Assembly (NCBI RefSeq): GCF_020554865.1
Contig: NZ_JAJCIC010000009.1
Location: 62,001 to 126,000, forward strand
DNA from: Lacrimispora sp. 210928-DFI.3.58
GTDB lineage: Bacteria > Bacillota > Clostridia > Lachnospirales > Lachnospiraceae
Reading direction: 5' to 3'
Length of the DNA: 64,000 nucleotides
In this document: piece by piece, positions 9,318 through 19,271 of the stretch
Layout of the letters: each line of letters starts with the position of its first letter
Numbering within the stretch: the first letter of the stretch is position 1
Position numbers and translations under genes: made by a program
The notes under the pieces: generated by a model
Database searches by the model: none
What the model saw: the letters and a program-made list of their open reading frames with translations, nothing else
What the model was told of the DNA's origin: nothing

Positions 9318-10838
9318 ATGAAATTGAGAACCCGCCTTGCCATAGCATTTCTGATCATCACGGTGGTTCCGATGGCGATCTTTTCCCTGTCAGTGGTGGT
9401 GCTCAGCAGCTATCAGGCAAGATCATTTTCAAAAGAATACGGATTAACAGAGCAGATCGATCTGTTCAACGGCAATTCCATGCAGATATTTAACCGTCTG
9501 ACCAAACGGGCTCAGACGGATATCCGAAGAACCCTGGATACCAATCCCGGCCTGTATGAGGACAAGGAGTATCTGGACAAGGTCAACAGTGAGCTTCGCA
9601 GCCATTATGCATATTTGATCGTCCGCAAAGGAGCTTCGATCTTCTACTGCGGTGAAAGCAGCCCTGATGACCTGCAGGCCCTCTACAGCCAGCTTCCGGA
9701 TTTTGACACCATGAAGGGCAATCTGGAGGGCGGCATTTACATGGATGGTGAGAGCCAGCATTTGATCAAACAGATGGATTTCGTCTTCCCTGACGGCGAG
9801 GAAGGCAGCGTCTTCATCATTTCCAATGTGGATGACCTGGTACCTGAGGTCAAGTCCATGATCCGGGAAATGCTTATGATGGCCATTATTATCCTGATAG
9901 TGGCAGGAATTACATTGACATTGTGGATCTACAGCTCCATCTTAAGCCCTTTAAACAAGCTCCAGGAGGCGACAAAGAAGATCGCAGAGGGCAATCTGGA
10001 TTTTACCCTGGATGTGGATGCGGACGATGAGATCGGTCAGCTGTGCCAGGACTTTGAGGCCATGCGCATCCGCCTGAAGGAAAATGCGGAGGAGAAGATC
10101 CAGTACGACAAGGAGAGCAAGGAACTCATCAGCAACATTTCCCACGACCTGAAGACGCCGATCACAGCCATCAAGGGCTATGTGGAGGGGATCCTGGACG
10201 GAGTGGCCTCCTCGCCGGAGCGGCTTGACAAATACATCCGCACCATATACAACAAGGCTAACGACATGGACCGTCTGATAGACGAGCTGACCTTTTATTC
10301 CAAGATCGATACCAACAAGATACCCTACACCTTCAACAAGATCAATGTGGCCCAGTATTTTAAGGACTGTGTGGAGGAGGTAGGCCTGGACATGGACTCC
10401 AGGGGGATCGAGCTGGGGTATTTTAATTACGTGGATGAGGATGTGGTGGTGATCGCGGACGCCGAGCAGATGAAGCGCGTTATCAACAACATTATCAGCA
10501 ATTCCGTCAAATACCTGGATAAGAAAAAGGGGATCATCAATATCCGTATCAAGGATGTGGGAGATTTCATCCAGGTTGAGATCGAGGACAATGGCAAAGG
10601 AATCGCCACAAAGGACCTGCCCAACATTTTCGAGCGGTTTTACCGCACAGATTCCTCCAGGAATTCTTCCCAGGGAGGAAGCGGCATTGGCCTTTCCATT
10701 GTCCGCAAGATCATAGAGGATCACGGAGGCCGCATATGGGCCACCAGCAAGGAGGGGATCGGAACGGAGATCCACTTTGTCCTCAGAAAATATCAGGAGG
10801 TTATACAGGATGAGCAAGATACTAATCGTAGAGGATGA
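9318..10838 (+). CDS. Sensor histidine kinase (HAMP-HisKA-HATPase)
   Basis: A 506-residue membrane kinase. A transmembrane helix spans about residues 8-30, an extracytoplasmic sensor domain about 31-180, a second helix about 186-208 ('MAIIILIVAGITLTLWIY'), then HAMP, HisKA with 'SNISHDLKTPITAIKGY' (phospho-acceptor His 276) and a HATPase_c domain with N box, 'DNGKGI', 'FERFYR' and 'GGSGIGLSI'. ATG 9318 is chosen over the in-frame ATG 9309, which is too close to the AAAGGAG site. The response regulator overlaps its 3' end by 29 bases, so the two form a coupled pair. The stimulus is unknown. Confidence 0.95.
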   Translation: MKLRTRLAIAFLIITVVPMAIFSLSVVVLSSYQARSFSKEYGLTEQIDLFNGNSMQIFNRLTKRAQTDIRRTLDTNPGLYEDKEYLDKVNSELRSHYAYLIVRKGASIFYCGESSPDDLQALYSQLPDFDTMKGNLEGGIYMDGESQHLIKQMDFVFPDGEEGSVFIISNVDDLVPEVKSMIREMLMMAIIILIVAGITLTLWIYSSILSPLNKLQEATKKIAEGNLDFTLDVDADDEIGQLCQDFEAMRIRLKENAEEKIQYDKESKELISNISHDLKTPITAIKGYVEGILDGVASSPERLDKYIRTIYNKANDMDRLIDELTFYSKIDTNKIPYTFNKINVAQYFKDCVEEVGLDMDSRGIELGYFNYVDEDVVVIADAEQMKRVINNIISNSVKYLDKKKGIINIRIKDVGDFIQVEIEDNGKGIATKDLPNIFERFYRTDSSRNSSQGGSGIGLSIVRKIIEDHGGRIWATSKEGIGTEIHFVLRKYQEVIQDEQDTNRRG

Positions 10839-11499
10839 GGAGAGCATTGCAGAGCTGGAAAAGGATTACCTGGAGCTTTCAGGATTTGAGGTAGAGATTG
10901 AAAATAATGGAAGTGAAGGCCTTGATAAAGCACTAAAGGAGGACTATGACCTGCTGATCTTAGATCTGATGCTTCCTGGAACAGACGGCTTTGAGATCTG
11001 CAAGCGGGTCCGGGAGGTAAAGAATACTCCCATTATCATGGTTTCCGCTAAAAAGGAGGATATTGACAAGATCCGCGGCTTAGGGCTGGGAGCCGATGAT
11101 TACATTACAAAGCCCTTCAGCCCCAGCGAGATGGTAGCCAGGGTCAAGGCCCACATGGCCCGCTATGAGCGCCTGATCGGTAGCGGACAGGCCTCCAACG
11201 AGATCGTGGAGATCCGCGGTTTAAAGATCGATAAGACTGCCCGGCGCGTATGGGTGAACGGCGAGGAAAAGAACTTCACCACAAAGGAGTTTGATCTCCT
11301 GACCTTCCTGGCCCAGAATCCCAACCATGTGTTTACGAAGGAGGAGTTGTTCTCTAAGATCTGGGATATGGAATCCATCGGAGATATCGCCACTGTGACC
11401 GTGCATATCAAGAAGATCAGGGAAAAAATCGAGTTCAATACGGCAAAGCCCCAGTATATTGAGACGATCTGGGGGGTCGGGTATCGCTTTAAGGTGTAA
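10810..11499 (+). CDS. OmpR-family response regulator
   Basis: A 229-residue DNA-binding regulator, partner of the upstream kinase. The receiver domain has the acidic pair E8-D9, phospho-acceptor Asp 52 ('LILDLMLPG') and the conserved Lys in 'ITKPFSP'. The C-terminal half is a winged helix ('FTTKEFDLLTFLAQNP', 'TVTVHIKKIREKIE', 'IWGVGYRF'). The start is ATG 10810 with AGGAGG at 10795-10800, inside the end of the kinase gene. No terminator with a T-run follows. Confidence 0.95.
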   Translation: MSKILIVEDEESIAELEKDYLELSGFEVEIENNGSEGLDKALKEDYDLLILDLMLPGTDGFEICKRVREVKNTPIIMVSAKKEDIDKIRGLGLGADDYITKPFSPSEMVARVKAHMARYERLIGSGQASNEIVEIRGLKIDKTARRVWVNGEEKNFTTKEFDLLTFLAQNPNHVFTKEELFSKIWDMESIGDIATVTVHIKKIREKIEFNTAKPQYIETIWGVGYRFKV

Positions 11500-11691
11500 A
11501 ACAAATTCAAACAACCGAAATTCCCTTGTATTTATAAGGAAAAATCTGTCTGTTACATTTGACGATTATTTTTCATACTACCCACATGCGGCCAAATTCT
11601 TTGGACTATGGTATATTGGTAACAGGACATATACATTAGCTGATATGAGTTATGCAGTAAAAAATATAAAAATAGAGAAGGATCATGAACA

Positions 11692-12675
11692 ATGACAAAG
11701 AGGAAGAAGTGTGTTGCTTTATTAGCATCTATGGTTCTGGCGGCATCTACGAGTATCACATCTTTTGCGTGGGATACAGAACAGTATTTATATGAGCCAA
11801 CCGTGGACGAAAATGGCTATGTAACAGGGTGGAACTGGGAAGATACGGACTGTGATGGCACCTTTGAGTGTTATTACCGTAATATGGATTTTTATAATTC
11901 GTGTGATGATGAATTTAAACGGGTTCTTCATAAATGGACTGCCCTGACGGATGTCAATCAGTATATCCGCACAACGCCGGATGGATACCAGGTAAATGCA
12001 AAAATGCAGTGGGTTGTGGACGGTGTTGTTCAGACAAAAACAAGAGAAAAGGATACCAGTGCAGATGATTCTGTATTAGCAGATATACCGTATGACCCGG
12101 CGCATCCCCTTGCTTGTGTGATGGACAGGTGGAACTTGAGGCTTACACCGGAGACGAATTTCCTGAATTATAATTATATAGCTGAAAATGATAATATCCA
12201 TGCTATGCTGACAGGCCAGATGGAATATTATCATCCCAGGACCGGAGGCGGCGCAGACCGGTTGAATGAAATTGAATTGGAAGTCTATCAGTGGTTTTGT
12301 AATTGGTTAAATGGGATGGATTTCCAAAATATGAGCGAAATGGAACGCGCAAGGGCCATAAAAGATGTACTGGCAATGGGAAATTATGATAACAGCTATG
12401 ACAGTAACACCAATATAAAAAATGTGATATACACTACCATGATAGAGAAAAAGGGGGTTTGCGCAGACTTTGCAATGACGGTAAGATCATTAGCAAAATG
12501 CCTGGGACTAAAGTCGGCCCTTGGCGTAAATCCGTCGGCAAACCATGCAACGTGCTTTGTGCAGGTAGACGGGAAGCCGTATCTGAGCTCCAATTTACTG
12601 CTCCAGCTGGATTACCCGGCAGATTCATATGAATTTTCTCCAGGTTATAACAGCAGCATTGTGTTTATCGATTAA
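11692..12675 (+). CDS. Secreted transglutaminase-like protein
   Basis: A 327-residue protein with a Sec signal peptide (about residues 1-25, ending 'TSITSFAWD'). The C-terminal part carries a transglutaminase-like cysteine-peptidase core: Cys in 'KKGVCADFAMTVRSLAKCLG' and His in 'NPSANHATCFVQVDGKPY'. The N-terminal 150 residues ('YVTGWNWEDTDCDGTFECYY') are not recognised and resemble short cell-wall-associated repeats. Secreted versions usually act on cell-surface or extracellular protein. It lies behind the OmpR pair but has its own 190-base upstream gap and is followed by a terminator. Codon use is AT-richer than in the neighbours, which may indicate transfer. Confidence 0.8.
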   Translation: MTKRKKCVALLASMVLAASTSITSFAWDTEQYLYEPTVDENGYVTGWNWEDTDCDGTFECYYRNMDFYNSCDDEFKRVLHKWTALTDVNQYIRTTPDGYQVNAKMQWVVDGVVQTKTREKDTSADDSVLADIPYDPAHPLACVMDRWNLRLTPETNFLNYNYIAENDNIHAMLTGQMEYYHPRTGGGADRLNEIELEVYQWFCNWLNGMDFQNMSEMERARAIKDVLAMGNYDNSYDSNTNIKNVIYTTMIEKKGVCADFAMTVRSLAKCLGLKSALGVNPSANHATCFVQVDGKPYLSSNLLLQLDYPADSYEFSPGYNSSIVFID

Positions 12676-12691
12676 TTATAAAAATGTGCAG

Positions 12692-12730
12692 AAACGCCGA
12701 AGGGGCAGATTCCTTTCGGCGTTATCTTTT
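12692..12730 (+). terminator. Intrinsic terminator of the transglutaminase-like gene
   Basis: AACGCCGAA (12692-12700) pairs with TTCGGCGTT (12715-12723), followed by ATCTTTTT. Confidence 0.85.
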
Positions 12731-12732
12731 TG

Positions 12733-13017
12733 AGTCGATCTTTTATGATTTGCCGGTATCTCCCGTCCAAGTTTAGAGGACGGCCAATGGGATTTTCCTC
12801 CGGTGAGGGGAGTAAAACCGTGAAAGCACTTACAAAAGAAACAAGGAGTTTGGGCATGCGGAAAGAAAGAAAAAGTCGCGCAAATATAAGAAAATAAAGC
12901 AGAAGTTCGGATATGCGAATTGATAACGCATATGTGAAAAAGACAGAAAATGAAAGCACTTTCATGTATTTTAGCAGTAAAATCGGCAAATTTTTTCGAT
13001 ATTTTACCAGAAAAACT
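12733..13017. other. Gene-free AT-rich stretch before ppdK
   Basis: No frame here has protein-like content on either strand. A minus-strand open frame (12672-12989) runs through the terminator and lacks a family signature. 'gaaagcactt' occurs twice (12819 and 12951). I see nothing else interpretable apart from the downstream promoter. Confidence 0.5.
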
Positions 13018-13046
13018 CTTTACTCGAAAAATGTTTGTGATATAAT
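13018..13046 (+). promoter_or_regulatory. Probable ppdK promoter
   Basis: A perfect TATAAT at 13041-13046 has a modest -35 (CTTTAC or TTTACT, 13018-13024) at 16-17 bases. It leaves a leader of about 90 bases before ppdK. Confidence 0.55.
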
Positions 13047-13142
13047 GGACAAGGCGGACGGACTGGGAGAATCATTTGTTCCGTCCAATACAAAAAGCAG
13101 CAGAAAAACAGTCTGAAACATTTATTGAGGAGGAAAAAACCA

Positions 13143-15767
13143 ATGGCAAAAAAGTATTGCTACCTGTTTAGCGAAGGCAATGCCAGCATGAGAGAGCTTC
13201 TTGGCGGCAAGGGTGCAAACCTTGCAGAGATGACCAATATCGGTCTTCCGGTTCCACAGGGCTTTACAATCTCCACTGAGGCTTGTACCCAGTATTATGA
13301 GGACGGACGCGAGATCAATGATGAGATCTTTGCTGAGATCAATGAGTACATCACAAAGATGGAGGAGATCACTGGCAAGAAATTTGGCGATAAGAAGAAC
13401 CCCCTTCTTGTATCTGTACGTTCCGGTGCAAGAGCATCTATGCCTGGTATGATGGACACTATCCTGAACCTGGGCCTGAATGAAGAGGTAGTAGAGGTTA
13501 TCGCTGAGCAGTCTCAGAATCCGCGCTGGGCATGGGATTGCTACAGAAGATTTATCCAGATGTACTCCGACGTTGTAATGGAGGTTGGCAAGAAGTATTT
13601 TGAGGCCCTGATCGATGAGATGAAGGAGAAGAAGGGCGTTAAGCTGGATGTTGAGCTGACAGCAGAGGATCTGAAGGAGCTGGCTGGCCAGTTCAAGGCT
13701 GAGTATAAGGCAAAGATCGGTGCTGATTTCCCATCTGATCCAAAGGAGCAGCTCTACGGAGCAATCAAAGCAGTATTCCGTTCCTGGGACAACCCACGTG
13801 CCAACGTATACCGCCGCGACAATGATATCCCATACTCCTGGGGTACTGCTGTAAACGTACAGTCCATGGCATTCGGCAACATGGGTGACGATTGCGGTAC
13901 TGGCGTTGCATTTACCCGTGACCCGGCTACCGGTGCAAAGGGCCTCTTTGGTGAGTTCCTGACAAATGCACAGGGCGAGGACGTGGTTGCAGGTGTCCGC
14001 ACTCCTATGCACATCAATGAGATGGCAGAGAAGTTCCCAGAGGCATTTGAGCAGTTCAAGAATGTTTGCGCTACTCTGGAGAATCACTATAGAGATATGC
14101 AGGATATGGAGTTTACCGTTGAGCACGGCAAGCTGTATATGCTGCAGACACGTAATGGTAAGAGAACTGCTCAGGCAGCTTTAAAGATCGCCTGCGATCT
14201 GGTTGACGAAGGTATGAGAACACCAGAGGAAGCAGTGGCAATGATCGATCCTCGTAACCTTGATTCCCTGCTGCATCCAACCTTTGACCAGAAGGCACTG
14301 AAGGCTGCAACCCCGATCGCGAAGGCTCTGGGCGCTGCTCCAGGTGCTGCATGCGGTAAGATCGTCTTCACTGCAGATGATGCGGTAGAGTGGGCTGAGA
14401 GAGGCGAGAAGGTTGTTCTGGTCCGTCTTGAGACCTCCCCGGAGGATATCACAGGTATGAAGGCTTCCCAGGGTATCCTGACTGTCCGCGGCGGCATGAC
14501 CTCCCATGCAGCAGTAGTTGCACGTGGTATGGGTGCTTGCTGTGTATCCGGCTGCGGCGATATCATCATGGACGAGGCAAACAAGAAGTTCACACTGGCT
14601 GGCAAGGAGTATCATGAGGGTGATGTTATCTCCTTTGATGGTTCTACCGGCTGCGTATATGATGGCGCAATCCCAACTGTTGATGCTCAGATCGCCGGCG
14701 AGTTCGGACGCATCATGGCATGGGCAGATGAGTTCAGAACCTTAAAGGTACGCACAAATGCAGATACCCCAGCTGACGCAAAGAAGGCAAGAGAGCTTGG
14801 CGCAGAGGGCATTGGCCTTTGCCGTACAGAGCATATGTTCTTCGAGGGCGACCGCATTGATGCATTCCGCGAGATGATTTGCTCCGATACAAAGGAAGAG
14901 CGTGAAGTTGCACTTGAGAAGATCCTGCCGCTGCAGCAGGGTGACTTTGAGCAGTTGTATGAGGCTATGGAGGGAGACCCTGTTACCATCCGTTTCCTGG
15001 ATCCGCCTCTGCATGAGTTCGTTCCTACCGAGGAAGCTGATATCGAGAAGCTGGCAGCAGCTAAGAATAAGACTGTCGAGGAGATCAAGGCTATCTGCGA
15101 TTCCCTCCATGAGTTCAACCCAATGATGGGTCACCGCGGCTGCCGTCTGGCCGTTACCTATCCTGAGATTGCTGTTATGCAGACAAAAGCTGTTATCCGT
15201 GCAGCAATCAACGTAAAGAAGGCTCATCCAGATTGGAATATCGTTCCTGAGATCATGATCCCACTTGTTGGCGAGATCAAGGAGCTGAAATACTGCAAGA
15301 AGACCGTTGTTGAGACTGCAGATGCAGAGATCGCTGCAGCAGGCTCTGATTTGAAGTACCATGTTGGTACCATGATCGAGATCCCAAGAGCAGCTCTGAC
15401 TGCTGATGAGATCGCAAAAGAGGCTGATTTCTTCTGCTTCGGTACAAACGACCTGACCCAGATGACCTTCGGCTTCTCCCGTGATGATGCAGGCAAGTTC
15501 CTGAACTCTTACTACGATGCCAAGATCTTCGAGAACGATCCATTTGCAAAGCTGGATCAGACTGGTGTCGGCAAGCTGATGGAGATGGCAATCAAGCTGG
15601 GCAAGCCAGTGAACCCAGAGCTCCACGTAGGTATCTGCGGCGAGCACGGCGGCGATCCATCCTCCGTAGAGTTCTGCCACAAGATTGGCTTAGACTACGT
15701 ATCCTGCTCACCATTCCGTGTGCCGATCGCACGTCTGGCAGCAGCTCAGGCAGCGCTCAAGAAATAA
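13143..15767 (+). CDS. ppdK: Pyruvate, phosphate dikinase
   Basis: An 874-residue PPDK interconverting pyruvate + ATP + Pi and PEP + AMP + PPi, central to PPi-linked glycolysis in many Clostridia. Domains in order: ATP-grasp nucleotide-binding ('[10 protein letters not shown]', '[15 protein letters not shown]'), the swivelling phosphohistidine domain with '[15 protein letters not shown]' (catalytic His 455, the same number as in the C. symbiosum enzyme), and the PEP/pyruvate TIM barrel with catalytic Cys in 'GICGEHGG' (Cys 832). ATG 13143 follows GAGGAGG. The gene uses strongly biased codons, so high expression is likely; that bias also creates long open antisense frames. Confidence 0.98.
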   Translation: MAKKYCYLFSEGNASMRELLGGKGANLAEMTNIGLPVPQGFTISTEACTQYYEDGREINDEIFAEINEYITKMEEITGKKFGDKKNPLLVSVRSGARASMPGMMDTILNLGLNEEVVEVIAEQSQNPRWAWDCYRRFIQMYSDVVMEVGKKYFEALIDEMKEKKGVKLDVELTAEDLKELAGQFKAEYKAKIGADFPSDPKEQLYGAIKAVFRSWDNPRANVYRRDNDIPYSWGTAVNVQSMAFGNMGDDCGTGVAFTRDPATGAKGLFGEFLTNAQGEDVVAGVRTPMHINEMAEKFPEAFEQFKNVCATLENHYRDMQDMEFTVEHGKLYMLQTRNGKRTAQAALKIACDLVDEGMRTPEEAVAMIDPRNLDSLLHPTFDQKALKAATPIAKALGAAPGAACGKIVFTADDAVEWAERGEKVVLVRLETSPEDITGMKASQGILTVRGGMTSHAAVVARGMGACCVSGCGDIIMDEANKKFTLAGKEYHEGDVISFDGSTGCVYDGAIPTVDAQIAGEFGRIMAWADEFRTLKVRTNADTPADAKKARELGAEGIGLCRTEHMFFEGDRIDAFREMICSDTKEEREVALEKILPLQQGDFEQLYEAMEGDPVTIRFLDPPLHEFVPTEEADIEKLAAAKNKTVEEIKAICDSLHEFNPMMGHRGCRLAVTYPEIAVMQTKAVIRAAINVKKAHPDWNIVPEIMIPLVGEIKELKYCKKTVVETADAEIAAAGSDLKYHVGTMIEIPRAALTADEIAKEADFFCFGTNDLTQMTFGFSRDDAGKFLNSYYDAKIFENDPFAKLDQTGVGKLMEMAIKLGKPVNPELHVGICGEHGGDPSSVEFCHKIGLDYVSCSPFRVPIARLAAAQAALKK

Positions 15768-15811
15768 CTGCAATCAGTTTTATAACTGAATAGCATTTTG
15801 TCAATAACGAT

Positions 15812-15845
15812 AAGACCTCTGTACGAAAGTACAGGGGTCTTTTTG
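15812..15845 (+). terminator. Intrinsic terminator of ppdK
   Basis: AAGACCTCTGTAC pairs with GTACAGGGGTCTT around a GAAA tetraloop and is followed by a T-run. It is also the presumed insertion landmark of the adjacent group II intron fragment. Confidence 0.95.
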
Positions 15846-15850
15846 TGATG

Positions 15851-16060
15851 GTGCGCCTGGCGGCGCACGTTTCTAACAGGTGAAAGTCCCGAAGCCGTCC
15901 GGCAGTGGGAAGGACATAGCCGAAGGCAAGGGTGTCCATCGCGAGGTGGAATCTGAAGGAAGCCGGATGTGGAAACAGACGAACCACGGGCAAACCTCTG
16001 GCCTGACGAAAAGAAACTACATATGAGGTTATGCATGAGAGTAGCTCCACTATATTTCGT
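15851..16060 (+). mobile_element. Group II intron, 5' (domain I) fragment without ORF
   Basis: The stretch begins GTGCGCC, matching the GUGYG 5' end of group II introns, and continues with segments typical of domain I in Clostridial introns: 'ttctaacaggtgaaagtcc', 'ggtgtccatcgcgaggtgg' and 'aatctgaaggaagccgg'. No reverse transcriptase/maturase frame and no catalytic domain V hairpin follow; the next structure is an ordinary terminator. The intron-like sequence fades near 16045-16060. It therefore looks like a 3'-truncated remnant. It sits 5-10 bases past the ppdK terminator, a position favoured by bacterial class C introns. Confidence 0.7.
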
Positions 16061-16092
16061 AATGAGATTCAGAAAGACAAATGAATGATGTT

Positions 16093-16126
16093 GAGGCCGT
16101 CGCACGATGTGCGATGGCCTCTTTTT
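16093..16126 (+). terminator. Intrinsic terminator behind the intron fragment
   Basis: GAGGCCGTCGCAC pairs with GTGCGATGGCCTC (one G-T pair) around GAT, followed by TTTTT. No complete gene immediately precedes it, so it may have come with the insertion or be a second ppdK stop. Confidence 0.85.
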
Positions 16127-16162
16127 AGTGCAAAGCATACCGAAAAGCTGCCAGAGAAGATC

Positions 16163-16189
16163 GTGACAAATGTCACTGGAAAAGTGACA
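16163..16189. promoter_or_regulatory. Palindrome upstream of the membrane protein
   Basis: GTGACA (16163-16168) and TGTCAC (16171-16176) form a palindrome, and GTGACA recurs at 16184. A TATAAT occurs at 16222-16227 but without a convincing -35. This could be an operator; no cognate regulator is identified. Confidence 0.35.
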
Positions 16190-16257
16190 GGCGGCATCTG
16201 GAGGATTTTTCCTATATTTCCTATAATAAGAATACCAAAGGAAAGAGGGAAAGGGGA

Positions 16258-19050
16258 ATGAATATGGGGTTGGTGATGGCGGTTCTTATTTGGCTGGCTG
16301 CACCTTTTGTGGAGCTTGTGATCATTATTGTATTGCTGGTATCAAACAGCCGGTATAGGAGGCAGATCCGGGAGCTGACGGCTGGGCGGGAAAGGCAGCC
16401 AGCGGTTAAGATGGCAGCGGAGCTGGAAGAAATGGAGCTGACCACAGAGGCGAAGATGGAGGGGGAGGCAGAGGCGGCAGAAGAAACGGCGTCGGCAATG
16501 AAAGACGGCTGGCATAGGGGCGAATATGCGGTGGAGAAGGCCAAAGACTCTCCTTTTGGCACAGCGGCCCTGATGATCGGTGTGATCTTTGTGGTGATCG
16601 CAGGTCTGATCTTTGCTACTACAGCCTGGAATGTTCTTCCGAATACCGGGAAAGCGCTCCTTGTTCTGGCGGCATCAGGGGTGTTCTTTGGAGCCAGCTG
16701 GCTGGCTGAGAGCAGGCTGCATATCCAAAGAACAGGGAATGCGTGTTATGTGCTGGGAAGCCTCTTTTTATTCCTCTTTGTAATAGCAGCAGCTTATTTT
16801 GAAGTGCTGATGCCGGAATTTATCCTGTGCAGGAGAAAACGCTGGTTGGTTTTGTGGATAGGAAGCATTGTGACAGAATGCGCATTTTTTGCAGGATTAA
16901 AGCGGTTTCATGACCGGATCTATACACAGATAAGCCTGTGGGGCGTGACGGTCTCCGGGATCTTTATGGCAGGGGCCCTTCAGACAGGTCTTGATGGATG
17001 GATCAATGATATGATGCTGTATGCCGCAGCTTTGGTGATCCTGCAGCAAGGGATTTTAAGGAGCAGGAGAAAGGGCAGCGATGGAGACAGCAGCAATGGA
17101 GACGGCAGTGGGACTGGGTATATTGACATGCTGTTGGAGGGCCTTCGGAGCTTTGTGCCAATCCATTTCTGGGTGTTTGCAGCCCTTGTGATGGTTTATG
17201 GATGCACGCGGATCGGAATCTGGCTGCTGGGAGATTATGGAGCCGCCAATATGTCCATCTCTCATTTTTGCTCCATGGCAGCAATGACAGCGGGAGCAGC
17301 TGTCCTTGCATGGAATCAGAAAAGCCGCTGGAATACCATCTTTTTTGCAGTGGCAGCGTCAGTCCTTGCCCAATACTGCGCATTCCTTGCGCCTGTTCAT
17401 GTGTCGGGGCAGTGCTGTCTGGCCGCCGCCGCCATCTCCCTCTGGCTTTTGCTGGTGCAGAAGCAGGAAGGGTGGAAATGTTTAAATAAGGATGGCATCC
17501 GCATGGTGTTCCTGATTTTAAATACTGGCTGTTCCCTGAGATATGCCCTGTCCGCTGTGGGAGGCATGTCAGAGCTTCTGGCGGCTTCGGCAACGGTTGT
17601 ATTTCTGGCGGCGGCATTAGGACAGTGGGGAAAGAAGAGAAGCTGCGTCCGCCTGTTTATACCAGGTTCGCTGTGGCTGCTCACCCTTACAGGATATGAA
17701 ATGCTGGACAGAAGCTTTCCGGATCTTCATTCTGTGACCTATGAAATGCTGCTGTTTGCATTTCTCTTTGGAATCATGTTATGGGATCTGTGGCGGAAGG
17801 ATGTATTCTGCCTCCCGGTGCTTGTGATGGGGACCTTGGCCCAGACCGGATATTTCTGGCAAAAGGAAGTGACAGCGCCCTTTGCGCTTCTGATAGCAGG
17901 ATATCTGCTGGCCAAAGGATATTTTCGGAAGGAGGAGCCTGCCGGATGCCTGTATTCTATGTCAGGCTGCTATTTCCTGTTGGGAGTGTATGTTTTATCC
18001 TGCCGTTTCACGGATGTGCAGGTTATGCGGATGACGGCGGTCAATCTGCTGTTTGGGGCAGTTGGGCTGGCACGCAGTGTGGGAGTGCATCGGAAAACAC
18101 CTGATGGGTGTGACGGACAGTACCATCCTCTTATATGGGATATCTGTGGATGCAGCGCCTTCCTGTTTACGATAACTGGTTTCTATTGGGACGGGGACGC
18201 AGGACTTGGAGAACTCGTTCTCTGTATGGCCGCCTTTACAGGATATTTCATCTGGTTTTATAAGGGAAACCGCCAGTGGCCCCATTTCCTGGCAGCCCTG
18301 AGTATGGTTCCGGTTCCCTTCCTGCTGGGTGAGCGCCTGCTTATGACAGAAAACGGGAGATATGCTGCCGTAGGTGCGGTCTTGCTCATTTCCGGTCTTC
18401 TGTGCCGTAAGCTTCTGCCGGTTCTTAAGAGGGCAGAGGGGGTCCGGGGAGGCTGGCGCGTGAACTGGTATCAGGTATGCTCCGTCTTTGTGCTGATCGG
18501 AATGCTTCCGAAGGCGAGCGATGTGTGGCAGTTTCTTTATCTGCTCCTCCTGGCTCTCAACATCCTGCAGTTTGCAGCAGCAGAGAGACTGAGAAAGGGC
18601 GCCATTTTCCTGGCAGCCTGCGCTCTGGGAGCCGCTTATCTGGAGCAGCCCTTCATAGAGTGGCCTGATATCATCGGATTGGAATGCAGGATGCTTCCCT
18701 TTGTTCTGCTTATCTGGCTTGCAGGAAGGCAGTGGAAGGAAAGGGAAGGAGTGAGGGCGCTTCAGACAGCAGGCTATGTGATCTGTCTGGTTATTCTGTG
18801 CTTTAACGTCCTCCTGTTTGGCAGCCTGGCAAATGCCATGATCCTGGAGGCGGTCTGCCTGGCGATCTTTCTTTGGGCGCAGGTAAAAAAGAACGGCAGC
18901 TGGGTGCGTATTTCCGGTATATTCCTGATACTGGTAGTGGTCTTTTTGACAAAGGAGTTCTGGCTGAGCATTTCCTGGTGGATCTATCTTCTGGCAGCAG
19001 GAATCGGCCTGATCATTTTTGCAGCCCAAAATGAAAGAAGGAAGCATTAG
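16258..19050 (+). CDS. Large polytopic membrane protein (DUF2157-like architecture)
   Basis: A 930-residue protein made almost entirely of hydrophobic helices. One N-terminal segment (about 5-28) is followed by an acidic, Glu/Ala-rich linker (about 50-85), and then some two dozen predicted membrane segments starting at '[20 protein letters not shown]' (about residue 100). The motif '[20 protein letters not shown]' and the overall layout recall DUF2157/DUF4401-type membrane proteins of unknown function, but I cannot assign it to a family with certainty. ATG 16258 has a GGAAAGGGGA site. It has no obvious functional partner; the 7TM kinase downstream has its own strong promoter. Confidence 0.75.
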   Translation: MNMGLVMAVLIWLAAPFVELVIIIVLLVSNSRYRRQIRELTAGRERQPAVKMAAELEEMELTTEAKMEGEAEAAEETASAMKDGWHRGEYAVEKAKDSPFGTAALMIGVIFVVIAGLIFATTAWNVLPNTGKALLVLAASGVFFGASWLAESRLHIQRTGNACYVLGSLFLFLFVIAAAYFEVLMPEFILCRRKRWLVLWIGSIVTECAFFAGLKRFHDRIYTQISLWGVTVSGIFMAGALQTGLDGWINDMMLYAAALVILQQGILRSRRKGSDGDSSNGDGSGTGYIDMLLEGLRSFVPIHFWVFAALVMVYGCTRIGIWLLGDYGAANMSISHFCSMAAMTAGAAVLAWNQKSRWNTIFFAVAASVLAQYCAFLAPVHVSGQCCLAAAAISLWLLLVQKQEGWKCLNKDGIRMVFLILNTGCSLRYALSAVGGMSELLAASATVVFLAAALGQWGKKRSCVRLFIPGSLWLLTLTGYEMLDRSFPDLHSVTYEMLLFAFLFGIMLWDLWRKDVFCLPVLVMGTLAQTGYFWQKEVTAPFALLIAGYLLAKGYFRKEEPAGCLYSMSGCYFLLGVYVLSCRFTDVQVMRMTAVNLLFGAVGLARSVGVHRKTPDGCDGQYHPLIWDICGCSAFLFTITGFYWDGDAGLGELVLCMAAFTGYFIWFYKGNRQWPHFLAALSMVPVPFLLGERLLMTENGRYAAVGAVLLISGLLCRKLLPVLKRAEGVRGGWRVNWYQVCSVFVLIGMLPKASDVWQFLYLLLLALNILQFAAAERLRKGAIFLAACALGAAYLEQPFIEWPDIIGLECRMLPFVLLIWLAGRQWKEREGVRALQTAGYVICLVILCFNVLLFGSLANAMILEAVCLAIFLWAQVKKNGSWVRISGIFLILVVVFLTKEFWLSISWWIYLLAAGIGLIIFAAQNERRKH

Positions 19051-19172
19051 GAGGAATGCGCTGACGGCCATTTGCAAAATGGCTGCCTGCTATCCAGCCA
19101 GGTGTTTTGTGTGAGTGAAGCATGAGGGAAGTCCCGGACAAAAGAGCCGGATCAGGAGAAAATGTAATTGCT

Positions 19173-19201
19173 TTGACATAGGGCTGTCAGAAGGCTATAA
19201 T
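19173..19201 (+). promoter_or_regulatory. Consensus sigma-A promoter of the 7TM kinase operon
   Basis: TTGACA (19173-19178) and TATAAT (19196-19201), both perfect, are separated by 17 bases. The leader to the kinase start is about 65 bases. Confidence 0.85.
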
Positions 19202-19271
19202 CAGGGTATCGGCAGATAAAAGGAAAACGGCCGGTGCCCTGTATGTTATTACGAAGGGAAGGAGGGAAAAG

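Noticed and set aside
9951..10847. 298-codon minus-strand frame opposite the histidine kinase
   Set aside because: It runs exactly opposite a well-supported kinase and has no recognisable domain.
12672..12989. Minus-strand 105-codon frame
   Set aside because: It runs through a terminator hairpin and has no ribosome site or known motif.
13122..15680. Long minus-strand open frames opposite ppdK (up to 334 codons)
   Set aside because: They arise from the strong codon bias of ppdK; the translations lack family motifs.
16093..16126. Possible group II intron domain V
   Set aside because: The hairpin has a plain long stem and T-run and lacks the AGC triad and bulge of domain V; it is an intrinsic terminator.
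17995..19077. 360-codon minus-strand frame opposite the membrane protein
   Set aside because: A polar, Gln/His/Pro-rich translation typical of a reverse complement of hydrophobic helices.
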